IMG/VR virus record: IMGVR_UViG_3300036768_000752
Coordinates: 1 to 34,766 of that record
Reading direction: 5' to 3' (one strand)
From: a virus
DNA: 34,766 bases
A model generated the notes under the pieces. It saw nothing but the letters and a program-made list of their open reading frames with translations. It made no database searches and was not told the DNA's origin. Both the position numbers and the translations under genes were made by a program. Shown piece after piece: positions 13,364-23,000 of the stretch; the first letter of the stretch is position 1, and each line of letters opens with the position of its first letter.

Positions 13364-14024
13364 CAGCTGGCGCCCAATGAGTCCGGAGAAGGCGCGCGAC
13401 ATCCTGCAGTCGAAGCTGCTGCTGCGGAAGGAGGATTTGGAGAAGCTCGGCCATCTGGCCTACACCATCGCTTGGACTGTCGCGCGAGTTGCGGAGCTTC
13501 GAGTGCTTGAGGCACTTCGGCAGGGGCTGGTTAGAGTGATTGAGGAAGGCGGGACGCTGGATGACTGGATGGATGCGCTGGATAGCATCCTGGATGCCAC
13601 CGGCTGGGGCACGTCGCCATGGCACGCCGAGACCATCATGCGTACCACAATCGGGTCTGTCTACGAAAGCGAGCGGTTCGCCTACCTCAAGGGAGCCCAG
13701 GAGGTCGAGTGGCTAGTCTATGACGCCATCAATGACGATAGGGTGCGGCCGGAGCATCTGGAGCTTGACGGGCTGGCGTACCCGAGGGAGGAGTTCCCGG
13801 AGCACCTGTGGCCCCCCAACGGCTACAACTGCCGATGCACGGTCGTGCCGGCTCTCCGGGAGGACCTTGCTGAGCTAGGAGCGTGGACGCCGACGTGGCA
13901 GGATGAAATCCCCGAGCCGGACCCTGGGTTTGACCACCCTCCAACCATCGAGGGGGCCAGCGAGGCAGTGGTACGCGCGGCGGAAATCGCGTACACTAAG
14001 GCACGGCAGGGAGGCATCTTATGA
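13353..14024 (+). CDS. Minor head / head-morphogenesis protein, Mu F-like
   Basis: 223 residues. The C-terminal Mu F-type domain shows WHAETIMRTTIGSVYESERFAYL, then VEWLVYDAINDDRVRPEHLELDGLAYPREEF and NGYNCRCTVVP, the family's conserved block with its Cys-x-Cys. N-terminal helices (SPEKARDILQSKLLLRKEDLEKLG) probably contact the portal. Mu F is a minor head protein incorporated before packaging. It overlaps both neighbours by 11 and 4 bases. Confidence 0.85.
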   Translation: MPGSSWRPMSPEKARDILQSKLLLRKEDLEKLGHLAYTIAWTVARVAELRVLEALRQGLVRVIEEGGTLDDWMDALDSILDATGWGTSPWHAETIMRTTIGSVYESERFAYLKGAQEVEWLVYDAINDDRVRPEHLELDGLAYPREEFPEHLWPPNGYNCRCTVVPALREDLAELGAWTPTWQDEIPEPDPGFDHPPTIEGASEAVVRAAEIAYTKARQGGIL

Positions 14025-15265
14025 CGGTCAACCCCGATGGCGTGGCCCACGCGAGGCAGCTGATAGCCGACGGGAAGGTTGACAAGTCGTACCCGTGGGG
14101 CTTCTCTGCCGATGATGGGAACCGCATCCTGGGCGACCCACCCGACTGGGCGGAGTACAGAAAGTGGTTCCTGGGCCGGCGGGAGGAGGAGGACCCGGAA
14201 ACGAAGGCTGCGTGGGCGTACCCGTACGGCAAGAACGGCAAGGTGTACCGCTCAGGCCTAATCGCGGCGAAGGCGAGGGCTGCCCAGCAGGGCCACGCCG
14301 AGATTGCCAGGGCGGCCGACCGCTTGCTTGCGATGGTGGACGGTGAGAAGGCCTCAAGGCTGGTGTCCTGCGCCATGGTTGAGGCCGCGGCCACCGGGCA
14401 GTGGGTACAGCTCCTGCCGTGGGGCGTGGTGCGGACTCTTGACGGGCGCGAGTTTGTCTTTGACGAGCAGGCAGCGGCGGCGGTGATGGCAGCATGGGAT
14501 GCGCGCTTTGGCGACCTGGCGGTGGATTATGACCACCAAAGCCTAAACCCGCTTGCACCACGGGCGCCGGCCGCAGGCTGGATTGTTGAGCTTGAGGTCC
14601 GCGCTCCAGCCGAAGGCGAGGAGCCGACGGCGGAGCATGGCCTCTGGGGAATGGTGGAGTGGACCCCGGCGGCGCAGCAGCACTTGGCGCAGAAGGAGTA
14701 CCGGTACATCTCCCCAGTGGTCTACGTGGATGATGAATGGCGGGTCGAGGAGCTGGTTGGGGCAGCTCTCACGAACTCCCCGGCGATTGATGGGATGGCT
14801 GCGGCCGCCTCAAGGCGACTGCGTGAACCATCCGAAACTGGAGGTGAGGAGATGAACGAGGAACACGTGTCGGTCGAGGAGTACCGCGCTGCGGTCGAGC
14901 GCGCCGAGGCAGCCCAGCGCGAGCTGGACGCTCTCCGAGAGCGCCTCCGGCAGCTGGAAGAAGAACGAGCGCTGTCCGAGGTGGCTCCGCTGGCGACGGA
15001 GGAACAGCTCGCGTTCGGGAGGGAGCTGTTCCGCAAGGCCCCGGAGCTGTTCGGGCGGTGGGCGGAGATGCTGAAGAAAACCGCCCCGCCAACCGAACGA
15101 TTGGAGCGGCCGAGTCCGGTGGACCTCCCTACGCCACCGGCTAGGGAGACGTTCCCCGGGGAGGCCAAGGTCCTGTCACTGGCACGCCGCATCGCCGAGC
15201 AGAAGGGCGTCCCTATGGTGGACGCTGTGATGGAGGCGGCGGCCCAGGTCGGAATGGAGGTGTGA
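14021..15265 (+). CDS. Prohead protease-scaffold, Mu I-like, with extra N-terminal domain
   Basis: 414 residues. Residues 20-105 form an N-terminal domain (SYPWGFSADDGNRILGD, AYPYGKNGKVYRSGLIAAKARAAQ). Residues about 115-270 are the Mu I-like protease, with DYDHQS at 169-174 supplying catalytic Asp/His and PAAGWI after it. The remainder is a Glu-rich coiled coil (about 290-325) plus a C-terminal segment, fitting a built-in scaffold. The protease would cleave itself and scaffold during head maturation. It precedes the decoration and major capsid genes, as in Mu-like heads. Confidence 0.8.
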   Translation: MTVNPDGVAHARQLIADGKVDKSYPWGFSADDGNRILGDPPDWAEYRKWFLGRREEEDPETKAAWAYPYGKNGKVYRSGLIAAKARAAQQGHAEIARAADRLLAMVDGEKASRLVSCAMVEAAATGQWVQLLPWGVVRTLDGREFVFDEQAAAAVMAAWDARFGDLAVDYDHQSLNPLAPRAPAAGWIVELEVRAPAEGEEPTAEHGLWGMVEWTPAAQQHLAQKEYRYISPVVYVDDEWRVEELVGAALTNSPAIDGMAAAASRRLREPSETGGEEMNEEHVSVEEYRAAVERAEAAQRELDALRERLRQLEEERALSEVAPLATEEQLAFGRELFRKAPELFGRWAEMLKKTAPPTERLERPSPVDLPTPPARETFPGEAKVLSLARRIAEQKGVPMVDAVMEAAAQVGMEV

Positions 15266-15266
15266 G

Positions 15267-15596
15267 ATGTTCGAGCAGCCCTTGACTGTCGTTACGGTGA
15301 AAGCGTCTGGCGCCGTCTCGGCCGGCCTCGCTGTCGGGCCGACCGGGAGTGTGGCCTCTTCTGGCGGCTACGCGGCGGGCATCGCCATGGGGGACGCCCA
15401 GGCCGGCGAGCCAGTGCCCGTGGCGACCTCCGGGAGCATCGTGAAGGCCATCGTTGGTGGTGCCGTGGCCGCCGGTGCTGCCCTGGAGGTAGGGGCCGGC
15501 GGGAAGCTTGTGACCATGTCCACGGGCAAGCTGGTGGCGTTGGCGCTGGAGGCGGCCTCGGCCGCTGACCAGAAGGTGTTTGTCTTGGTCAAGTGA
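15267..15596 (+). CDS. Capsid decoration / cement protein, DUF2190-like
   Basis: 109 residues made mainly of Gly, Ala and Val in short strands: AVSAGLAVGPTGSVASSGG, GIAMGDAQAGEPVPVATSGSIVKAIVGG and AGAALEVGAGGKLV. This is the small beta-barrel pattern of DUF2190 proteins that stabilise the capsid exterior. Its place between the protease-scaffold and the major capsid gene is usual for decoration genes. It starts 1 base after the preceding stop with GGAGG upstream. Confidence 0.75.
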   Translation: MFEQPLTVVTVKASGAVSAGLAVGPTGSVASSGGYAAGIAMGDAQAGEPVPVATSGSIVKAIVGGAVAAGAALEVGAGGKLVTMSTGKLVALALEAASAADQKVFVLVK

Positions 15597-15607
15597 GGAG
15601 GTGAAAG

Positions 15608-16579
15608 ATGAACCGTCTTGACGAGCTGCGGTTGCAAACCTCGCCGGTGCTCACCGCGCTGGCGGCTGGTTACAAGCCCGCCGGAGTGATTGGTGACTCG
15701 GTCCTGCCAATCATCCGGGCCACCAGCGACAGCATCAAGCTTCCGAAGTTCAGCGCCGACGCGCTCCCGACCGGAGACGACCTGCGGGCGCTCCGCGCGG
15801 CTCCGAAGCAGGGGAAGTGGGGCGTCACGTACGTGACGGTGACCCTGGAAGAGCACGCGGTGGACTACCCGGCCGACTGGCGCGAGCTGCAGGCCGGCGA
15901 CGTGGTTGGCCTTGATGTGCTGGCGCGCAACGCGCGGTCTGCCAAGCGCGCCGTTGTGCTGGGCCGCGAGAAGGCGGTGGCCACGTTGCTCACCAACCCG
16001 ACTTCCTACGCCACTGGCAACAGCGAGACGGTCGGGTCTGGCTCCGGGTGGAACGAGAAGACCTCCGGCAAGAGCAACGTGGACGTGGTGGACGTGATTC
16101 TCGCCAAGGCCGAGCTGCTGCGCCAGAAGGTCGGGGTGACGCCGAACGTGTTCTGGTGCGGGGCCCAAACCTGGAACGCAATCTCCAGGAACACCTACGT
16201 GCTTGACCGCCTCGCGTTCGCCCCGGCCACCATTGCGGCCCGCCAGGTGACCAAGGAGGCGTTTGCCGCGGCCATCGGCGTGTCCCGCGTGCTGGTGGGC
16301 GGGGCGGTTGCGAGCTCCGATGGCGCCACCATCAGCGACATTTGGGGCGACGCCGCGGGGCTGTGCTACGTGGAGGACAACCCCAACGAGGTGGAGGCGC
16401 CGACCTTCGGGATGTTGGCGATGCGGGTTTGGCAGCAGGGCGCTGAGAACACCTACGGCTTCACCGCGACCTGGGACGATGCTGGGGGTCTGGTGCGCCA
16501 TGTGGCGTACGTGGAGTTCTACAAGCCCTTCATCGCCATGCCGGAGGCTGGGTACCTCTGGCTTGACACGGTGAAGTGA
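15608..16579 (+). CDS. Major capsid protein, HK97-fold (Mu T-like)
   Basis: 323 residues with GGAGGTGAAAG upstream. The N-terminal part (LPKFSADALPTGDDLRALRAAPKQ) and VTLEEHAVDYPADWRELQ are typical of Mu T/major-capsid-E type proteins. A P-domain spine helix may be seen at NARSAKRAVVLGREKAVATLL. Later segments include VFWCGAQTWNAI, GVSRVLVGGAV and a C-terminal VAYVEFYKPF. The length fits a head protein without a long delta domain; scaffolding is provided by the upstream protein. Position after protease and decoration genes strongly supports it. Confidence 0.85.
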   Translation: MNRLDELRLQTSPVLTALAAGYKPAGVIGDSVLPIIRATSDSIKLPKFSADALPTGDDLRALRAAPKQGKWGVTYVTVTLEEHAVDYPADWRELQAGDVVGLDVLARNARSAKRAVVLGREKAVATLLTNPTSYATGNSETVGSGSGWNEKTSGKSNVDVVDVILAKAELLRQKVGVTPNVFWCGAQTWNAISRNTYVLDRLAFAPATIAARQVTKEAFAAAIGVSRVLVGGAVASSDGATISDIWGDAAGLCYVEDNPNEVEAPTFGMLAMRVWQQGAENTYGFTATWDDAGGLVRHVAYVEFYKPFIAMPEAGYLWLDTVK

Positions 16580-16587
16580 GGTGAGCC

Positions 16588-16776
16588 ATGCCCAAGGTAG
16601 TCGGTGAAATCGGGTACGGCCGGGGGGTGGAAACCATTCCCCTCGGCCAGGTCTTTGAGGTCGAGGACGAGGAAGCGGAGCGCCTGGTGGCGTCCGGCTA
16701 CTTTCGCTTGGTCTCCGACGCCGCCGATGAAGCGAAGCCTGATAAGGGCGAGACGACCCGGAGGAAGGCGAAGTGA
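16588..16776 (+). CDS. Small head-region protein
   Basis: 62 residues after a GAGGTGAGCC site. The motif GQVFEVEDEEAERLVASGYFRLV (a strand, then an acidic helix ending in Gly) is common in short phage proteins placed after the major capsid gene, and the tail is Lys/Arg rich. Equivalent positions in Mu-like heads hold gp35-type proteins. It probably assists head completion, but this is inference from order. It overlaps the gp36-like gene by 4 bases. Confidence 0.6.
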   Translation: MPKVVGEIGYGRGVETIPLGQVFEVEDEEAERLVASGYFRLVSDAADEAKPDKGETTRRKAK

Positions 16777-17177
16777 GCTACGCGGACCCGGCCGACCTGG
16801 CGCAGTACATTGACACCAGGGTCCTGGGGAGGCTGTCGAGTGACCAGGGGGCCTACACGGTGGACCTGGCGGCGCTTTTGGATGATGCCTCGGCGCAGAT
16901 TGACGCGGCGCTGCGCGCGTCTGGGCAGTCCACGCCTCCGGGCCCGCCTTACCCCCGGGAGGTAAAGTGGCTTGCGTGCATGCTTGCCATCGGCTCCCTG
17001 TACGCGAGGCGCCCTGAGGTGGAAATGGCGGAGCAAACCAGGGCGGCGGTGGAGAGCGCGAGGACCATGTTGGACCGCGTGGCAACCGGAGCCGTGAGGC
17101 TGACATGGGAGCAGGACGCTGGCTTCCGCGCCGCCCCGGCGGTCATGCCAACGGTCTGGAGGGATAGCGTTCCATGA
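16773..17177 (+). CDS. Head-tail connector, DUF1320 / Mu gp36-like
   Basis: 134 residues from GTG 16773. It begins SYADPADLAQYIDTRVL and continues LAALLDDASAQIDAAL, PYPREVKWLACMLAIGSLYARRPEV and a C-terminal helix with ARTMLDRVATGAVRL, the usual DUF1320 layout. The family sits at the head-tail joining site below the portal. Gene order before the virion morphogenesis gene agrees with Mu and related prophages. Confidence 0.8.
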   Translation: MSYADPADLAQYIDTRVLGRLSSDQGAYTVDLAALLDDASAQIDAALRASGQSTPPGPPYPREVKWLACMLAIGSLYARRPEVEMAEQTRAAVESARTMLDRVATGAVRLTWEQDAGFRAAPAVMPTVWRDSVP

Positions 17178-17617
17178 GTGACGCCTCCGGCGGCTTCCGA
17201 GTGACGGTGGACGTTGGGCCAATGGCGTCCCGCATCGAGCGGATGCGCAGGGAGGCCTTGCTGGCCTGGCTGGGTCGGGTAGGCGCCCAGGCAGCGATGG
17301 TGATGATGCGCGACTCTACGCAGAGCTTCCAACGGCAGGCCGACCCGGTGACCGGAGCCCCATGGAAGCCGTCGGTGAGGGCCATCAAGCAGCACGGCCA
17401 AACCCTCTTGGACACCGGGAGGCTGCGGCGCTCGGTGCGAGCGGAGTACGAGGTGGGCGGCGACATGGTTCACGTCTACGGCGGGACGCTGCCTTTGGCG
17501 TACGCCGCGGTGCATCAGTTCGGCGGGCGACGGACACCCAAGCGGCGGTTCGTTGGGCTGGGCCAGGATTCCATCGGGTACCTGAGGCGCGTGTTTGGGG
17601 AGCTGTGGCATGAGTGA
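17174..17617 (+). CDS. Virion morphogenesis protein, Mu G-like (PF05069-type)
   Basis: 147 residues. It shows FQRQADPVTGAPWKPSVRA, then LLDTGRLRRSVRAEYEVGGDMVHVYGG, YAAVHQFGGR and RRFVGLG, the hallmark sequence order of phage virion morphogenesis proteins (DP-tG-W-p, L-dTG-L--S, yA--hqfG, R-Flg). Members act in head-tail joining. It overlaps the preceding gene by 4 and the following by 8 bases. Confidence 0.9.
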   Translation: MSDASGGFRVTVDVGPMASRIERMRREALLAWLGRVGAQAAMVMMRDSTQSFQRQADPVTGAPWKPSVRAIKQHGQTLLDTGRLRRSVRAEYEVGGDMVHVYGGTLPLAYAAVHQFGGRRTPKRRFVGLGQDSIGYLRRVFGELWHE

Positions 17618-18032
17618 ACCCAGGTCCGACGTGCTGAGCCAGGTGTTGGCAGCACTTGCGGCGGCAATGCCGGGGGTGGAGGTGAGTCCCCTAGGCGGTG
17701 AGGAGGAGCTTCGGGCGCAACTGCAGCGGGCTCCCGGGGTTTACGTTGCCTTGGAAAGCATCGTCTGGGACCCTCCGCGTGTCCACTCCGACCGGCGTGT
17801 TCAGAACGAGTCCTGGACGTGGCACGTTTGGGTCGTGGGCGGGCGGTACGGTGACCAGGTGACCACTACGGCCTACGAGCTGGCCGATAGAGTGCGAGTC
17901 ACGCTTGGCGGGTGGTCCCCTTCGGGCTACCCGGGCGGGAGCTTCGAGCTAGTCCGGGAGTGGCTGGCCGACCTCGTTTACGGGCTTGAGGTCAGGGTAG
18001 TGGAGCTCCGTTGGTGGAGGCAGTGGGCATGA
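17610..18032 (+). CDS. Tail terminator / completion protein, Mu gp37-like
   Basis: 140 residues from ATG 17610, overlapping the virion morphogenesis gene. SDVLSQVLAALAAAMPGVEVSPL is followed by APGVYVALESIVWDPP, ESWTWHVWVVGG and ADRVRVTLGGWSPSG, the alternating strands and helix typical of DUF1834-type tail terminators. They cap the growing tail tube before joining to the head. The assignment rests on layout and position. Confidence 0.65.
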   Translation: MSEPRSDVLSQVLAALAAAMPGVEVSPLGGEEELRAQLQRAPGVYVALESIVWDPPRVHSDRRVQNESWTWHVWVVGGRYGDQVTTTAYELADRVRVTLGGWSPSGYPGGSFELVREWLADLVYGLEVRVVELRWWRQWA

Positions 18033-18274
18033 AGATGATGGTCAGACTTCCCGACAGCATGCCGTGGGAGGCGCTAACCCTCCTTGGCGTGGGGACCTTG
18101 ACCCACGAGTGGCGCGAAGTGGAAATCAGCGAGCAGCTGGCGAACTGGCTGGAGGTCAAAGGCCTGGAGGTCCGCGCCTCCGATGCGCCTGAAAACAGCG
18201 AAACGGCTCGGCCGGAAGCCGGCGTGAAGCAAGGCAAGAAGGGAGGTAGCCATGGGCATCCGGTACGCGGGTGA
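18029..18274 (+). CDS. Small tail-region protein
   Basis: 81 residues from ATG 18029 (ATGA overlap with the preceding stop; TGGAGG upstream). MKMMVRLPDS and WREVEISEQLANWLEVKGLEVR give a strand, a helix and another strand, similar in style to the short protein after the capsid gene. The C-terminus is charged and disordered-looking, and its last 23 bases overlap the tail tube gene and its ribosome site. Function unknown. Confidence 0.55.
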   Translation: MKMMVRLPDSMPWEALTLLGVGTLTHEWREVEISEQLANWLEVKGLEVRASDAPENSETARPEAGVKQGKKGGSHGHPVRG

Positions 18275-19265
18275 CGTTGCGCTTGCAATCTGGGGCGAGG
18301 CCACGGCTGGGCAGAGGCCTTCGCCTGTGACCAAGGCGGCCCAAATGCCGATTATCTCGTGCAACCTCGGGAGAACCGAGCAGGCGGTCCCGAGCGAGGT
18401 GCTGTCCGGGAACAGGATGCCTTCCCAGCCAGCCAGAGGGCTGTGGGCGGTGCGCGACCGGGAGATTGTGGTGCCGTTCCAGCGTGGCAGCATCGGCGTG
18501 TGGCTCTACAAGGCGTGCGAGCAGTACTCTGTGAGCGGGTCCGCCGCCCCTTACGCCCACCGGTTCAAACTCGGCGGAGCATCGTGGCACTCGGCAGGGC
18601 CGTACTTCGGCGCTGAGCTGTGGAACGCCGGGGTGAGCCGCGGCGACGTGCTTGATGGGCTCGCCATCACGGGCTTTGCCTTCGACCTCTCCGAGGAGTC
18701 TACGAGGGAGGCGCGCCTGTCCCTGTCGGTCGCCGGCCTTGGCAAGGGCGACTTCGACCTAGCCAGCCGCCAGGATTCGACGCCGACGGTGTTCAACGAT
18801 GCATACTGGGGGGAGCGCAGCGTGGAGGTGAAGATTGACGGGGCGTCTTCTCTCTGGGTGACCCGCGCCGCTTTCGAGGTCAAGCGGAAGTACGCGTTGC
18901 GGAAGGCGCACGATGGGACGGACTACCACACGCACTGCGTGCTGGGCGGTATCGAGTCGGCGACGCTGCGCATCGCTGGCATCTGGGATGATACGTCGGC
19001 CATTCGCGCGCTTGCGACCGGGCAGGGTAGACATGAACTGGAAATCACCGTCAAGGACCCAGCAGACCCCGCGAACTACTTCTGCAAGTTCCGGTTTCAG
19101 GAGTTCCTTGCCTTCTTGACCAACGCAACGGCGGTGGCAGCTGGCACCAACGAGCTTGAGGTGGAGCTGGAGGCCCAGGCGTACTACGCAAATGGGTCGC
19201 TAGGCTCGGTGTGCGTGATTGACCTCAACGACCCAACTGCCACCTACGTCGGGTTCATCCAGTAG
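18252..19265 (+). CDS. Major tail tube protein
   Basis: 337 residues with AAGGGAGGTAGCC upstream. The protein is strand-rich: ELWNAGVSRGDVLDGLAITGFAF, ARLSLSVAGLGKGDF, SVEVKIDGASSLWV, IESATLRIAGIW and GTNELEVELEAQAYY, typical of siphovirus tail tubes that polymerise as hexameric rings. It lies directly before the frameshifted chaperone and tape measure. No contractile sheath gene is present, so the tail is non-contractile despite the Mu-like head. Confidence 0.8.
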   Translation: MGIRYAGDVALAIWGEATAGQRPSPVTKAAQMPIISCNLGRTEQAVPSEVLSGNRMPSQPARGLWAVRDREIVVPFQRGSIGVWLYKACEQYSVSGSAAPYAHRFKLGGASWHSAGPYFGAELWNAGVSRGDVLDGLAITGFAFDLSEESTREARLSLSVAGLGKGDFDLASRQDSTPTVFNDAYWGERSVEVKIDGASSLWVTRAAFEVKRKYALRKAHDGTDYHTHCVLGGIESATLRIAGIWDDTSAIRALATGQGRHELEITVKDPADPANYFCKFRFQEFLAFLTNATAVAAGTNELEVELEAQAYYANGSLGSVCVIDLNDPTATYVGFIQ

Positions 19266-19278
19266 GGGGGGGGCGGCG

Positions 19279-19770
19279 ATGCTGCCTGTTGCGTTTGCTA
19301 CCGACTTCTCCGAGCCGAAGTGGGTTGAGGTGCCGCTGAATGGCGATGGGCACCCCCCGGCGAGGATGCTGCTGAAGCCGTTGACGCTTGACGATTACCT
19401 GGTGCTGTGCGCGAAGCACGGCGTTTGCTCCACATGCTGGGGCGTCGGTGCAGTGGACGGCGAGCCGTGCAAGGTGTGCGGTGGGAAGCAGCGAATCCCG
19501 GAGATGATCCCCGAGTTCCGCGTGGACCTCCTGCGCCTTGTTGTGCACGATTGGCAGGGGCTCATGGCTGTTGACGAAAACGGCGAGGTGGTGGAGGTGC
19601 CGTTCAGCGAGCAGGCCCGCGACGGACTCGCCAGGATGGTGCGAGAGGCATGGGAGCCCATCAGGCAAGCCGCGCAGTCTTTGGGCGAGGCAAAAGCTGC
19701 TGCAAAAAAAGGCTCCGCGACTTCGCAGAGCTTGCCTACAGGCGCGGCAAAGAAGCGGCAGAAGAGATAG
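19279..19770 (+). CDS. Tail assembly chaperone, short (gpG-like) product
   Basis: 163 residues from ATG 19279. The N-terminal half includes KPLTLDDYLVLCAKHG followed by a CSTCWG...CKVCGG zinc-like quartet (roughly residues 52-74), an unusual addition for this family. It ends in a Lys/Ala-rich tail after the slippery site. Position between tail tube and tape measure and a -1 overlapping frame are diagnostic of the gpG/gpGT arrangement. The chaperone coats the tape measure during tail assembly and is absent from mature virions. Confidence 0.8.
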   Translation: MLPVAFATDFSEPKWVEVPLNGDGHPPARMLLKPLTLDDYLVLCAKHGVCSTCWGVGAVDGEPCKVCGGKQRIPEMIPEFRVDLLRLVVHDWQGLMAVDENGEVVEVPFSEQARDGLARMVREAWEPIRQAAQSLGEAKAAAKKGSATSQSLPTGAAKKRQKR

Positions 19771-20012
19771 CAGGCGCGGAGCTCGGAGCCTGGGAACGGA
19801 CGTGCTGGCTGGCATGGGAGATGGTCGGAGGAAAGCTTCTGGTCGCTGGGACCATCGGGGGCATCGCAGTAATGGGCCTGGACTGGGTCGCGGCCAGAGC
19901 CATCCTTGAACCACTCGGTGCTTGGACTCCAGCCATCGTTGAAGGGCTGCTAGAAGTCGAGCGAGGGGCAATCCCGGTCATCCAGGAGAGGTGCGCCAGT
20001 GGCCGGGATTGA
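19279..20012 (+). CDS. Tail assembly chaperone, -1 frameshifted (gpGT-like) product
   Basis: If ribosomes slip -1 at the A-AAA-AAA heptamer, the protein continues as KK-RLRDFAELAYRRGKEAAEEIAG and ends at 20012, about 244 residues in total. The extension has no ribosome site of its own, carries a helical WERTCWLAWEMVGGKLLVAG segment, and overlaps the tape measure start by 14 bases. The frame relation (zero frame to minus one) is exactly that of lambda G/GT. Confidence 0.75.
19704..19710 (+). promoter_or_regulatory. Slippery heptamer for -1 frameshift
   Basis: A AAA AAA in the zero frame, followed by G, inside codons GCA-AAA-AAA. A hairpin with stem GCTC-C-GCG / CGC-A-GAGC follows within a few bases (about 19712-19731). 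This resembles dnaX-type signals. Confidence 0.75.
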
Positions 20013-23000
20013 TGTCCTTTTCAGGGCCGCGTTCGACGCGTCAGGCGTTGCTCAAGGCCTAACCTCGCTGTCCTCTGACCTCCAGAAGTTCAAGCGTGAC
20101 ACCGAGGACGTAACCCAGGCCTCCGAGGGAGCCGACCGCGCCTTAGCCGGCGTCTCGGGCAAGCTTATCGAGCTTGCGAAGGCAGTCGGTGGCGCCTACG
20201 TGATAGGGCAGCTAGTCGGCCATCTCCGCGCAGCCGCCGAGGAAGCCATCAAGGCCGAGGTGTCCCAAGCGCGCCTGGCCGCCGTCATTCAGGCGACCGG
20301 GAAAACGGCAGGCTTCACCGCAGACGAGTTGGCCGATTTCGCAACGCAGCTGCAGGAGACCACTGGCATCTCGGATGAGGCAATCAAGGACGCGATGGCC
20401 GTCCTGGCCACCTTCAGGTCAGTCTCGGGCCCGACCTTCCTCGAGGCGACCCAGCTGGCGGCGGACATGGCTGCCGTTTTCGGAACAGACCTCCGGTCCG
20501 CTGCGGTCATGCTCGGAAAGGCCCTGGAGGACCCTGTCCAGGGCATCATGGCGCTGCGCCGCGCCGGCATCACGTTCAGCGAAGATCAAAAGGCGCTTAT
20601 CGCGTCATTCGTAGAGGCTGGTGATACGGCCAAAGCCCAGGGCGTGGTTCTGGAGGCCCTCCGGACGCAGGTTGGCGGTGCGGCAAAGGCGGTCGAGGAC
20701 GCATCCCTGGGTCTGCACAGGATGAAGGAGGCTCTTGGCGATGCGAAGGAGGGCATTGGCGAGCTCGTGCTAAATGCCGTGCGGGCCTCCGGTGTAATCC
20801 AGGCCCTCACGAAGGCCTTTTCAACACTTGCCGAGGGGCTTTACATGCTGGCGAAGGGCCAGCGAGACTATGACTACACCTCCCAACTGACCGCGAAGTC
20901 GCTTGAGAACCTGCTGAAGAAGAAGCAGGAGATGCTGGCAGCCGCCGAGGAGGAGCTCAAGCAGCTGGACCGCTCCTCCCCAGCTTACGCAGCGCAGCGT
21001 GAGAAGGTGGCCCAGCTGCGGATGGAGGTGAAGGAGCTCACCACGAAGCTGGGAGAAAAGCGGAAAGAGGAGGAAATCGCCACAGCCGCGCAACAAGCGG
21101 CGATGGCAACAGCGGATGCCCACATCAAAACCAAGAAGAAGGAGAAGGAAACCACCGCGGAGGTAGCCAAGGCGGTAAGCGACGAGGCGAAGGCGAAGGC
21201 GGAAGCGACTACCAAAACCATTGAGCACACGCGGGCTACCGAGGCGGAGACCACGGCGGTCAGCAACCTGGTTGGGGAGCTGAAGGCCACCAAGGTGTTC
21301 GAAAACCTGTGGAAGCCGCCAGCGCAGCCGGTGTACGCGCCGAAGGTTGACGAGTTTGCGAGGTACGTGTCTCGGCAGCTTGGCAGCGCAATCACGGACG
21401 GCATCCTAGGAACGCTGCGTGGGGACAAGTTTGCAGACGCATGGGGAGGTGTCTGGAAGGCTCTGTCGAACGTCGCTGCGGAGCGCCTGGATAGGGGCCT
21501 TGCCACGCTGCTGTCTGGCGGGGACTTCAAGTCCGCGCTGCAGTCCATGGGGGTCCTTGACGAAAGCGGCAAGGTGTCCATCACCGGAGTGGGGACGCTG
21601 GTGGGCTCCGCGATGCTGTCTTACGGAGTCCAAAAGCAGAACCGTGGCGTGGGCGCCGCTGGTGGAGCGATTGCCGGGGCCTCGATGGGCTTCACCATCG
21701 GCGGACCGTGGGGGGCGGTTATTGGAGCCATAATCGGCGGGCTGTACGGATATTTTGCGTCGGGCCAGCAGAAGAAAGGCGTCCACGTGCGGTACGGGGG
21801 TGGAGCCACCCCCCTGGTGGACATCAGCGGGCCGACGGAGGATGAGGAGAAGGACATGCTCCGGCAGCTGCGGTCCACCTGGAAGGCCTATCGGGTCGCG
21901 CTGTTGGACGTGTTCGACGCGCTTGGTGGTATTCCCGAGGAGGCTCTGAAGCGGCTCGAGGAGGTCCGCATCGAGGTGAGCGACCGCGTGGAGGACCCCG
22001 GGTCCTGGTGGCGCAGGTTGCTGTCTGGCACCATCCCGCGGGCGATGGTTGATGCGGTCCGGCCGCAGCTGGAGGCGGGGCTCCAGGCGCTCGGCGTGTC
22101 GGCCGAGCGTGCGAAGCAAGAGCTTGACGCAGTGTTCGCTGGCGACTTCAATGAGGCCCTGAAGGAGCTGGCGCACTACATCACGGTGTTTTCTGGGCTG
22201 CGGGAGGTGTCGGAGAACCTCGGGCAGTCGCTTGATGAAGTTCGCGACAAGGTGAACCAGACGATGCGGGAGTCTTTCCTGCAGTCGTTTGACGAAGCTC
22301 TCCAGCGTGCTGACCAGTTGGGGCGCGGGTTGTCTGACATGCTGTCGGAGGAGCAAGTACACAGGGCGGAGCAGCTGCTTGAGCTTGCGCGTGAACAGTA
22401 CCAGCAAACCCTGCGGTACATCGCGGATATTGAGCGCGTCGCTGCTGGCATCCAGGATTCGGTGGAGCATGTTTTCGCCAGCTTTGAAGAGCAGCGCGCA
22501 AGAGAGCAGGGCCCAGCGGCCTTGGCGCAGTACTACCAGGAGCGGATGTCGGAGCTCCAGCGGGCAATCCAGGAGGCTACCTCCCCGGAGCAGGTCCAGC
22601 GCCTGTGGCAGGACTTCCTCCAGACCGCCAGGCAGCTGTGGGGCCTGAACGTCGGCGACAACCAGAATGCCAACTACGCCTGGCGGCAGTGGGTGGAGGA
22701 GCAAATCCGGGCCACCGAGAACGTAGCGAAGCAGATGCTCGAGCACTGGGAGCAGGAGGCCCTGCAGCGGCAACAGCAGCTGAAGGACAAGGTTGACGCC
22801 ATGACCGGCGCGCTCGCTGGAGCCGCTACCAACCTGGAATCCCTCGAAGGGGCTTCCAGACGCAGCCAGGAGTCTATGGACAGTCTATCGGACGCGACGG
22901 ACCGCGCAGCCCTGGCTGTGGAGAACTTGGCTTCCGCACTCCAGAGCGGTGCAACTGCAGTCGGCGGCGGGGCGAGTCTCCTTCATGAGTCCTTGATTGC

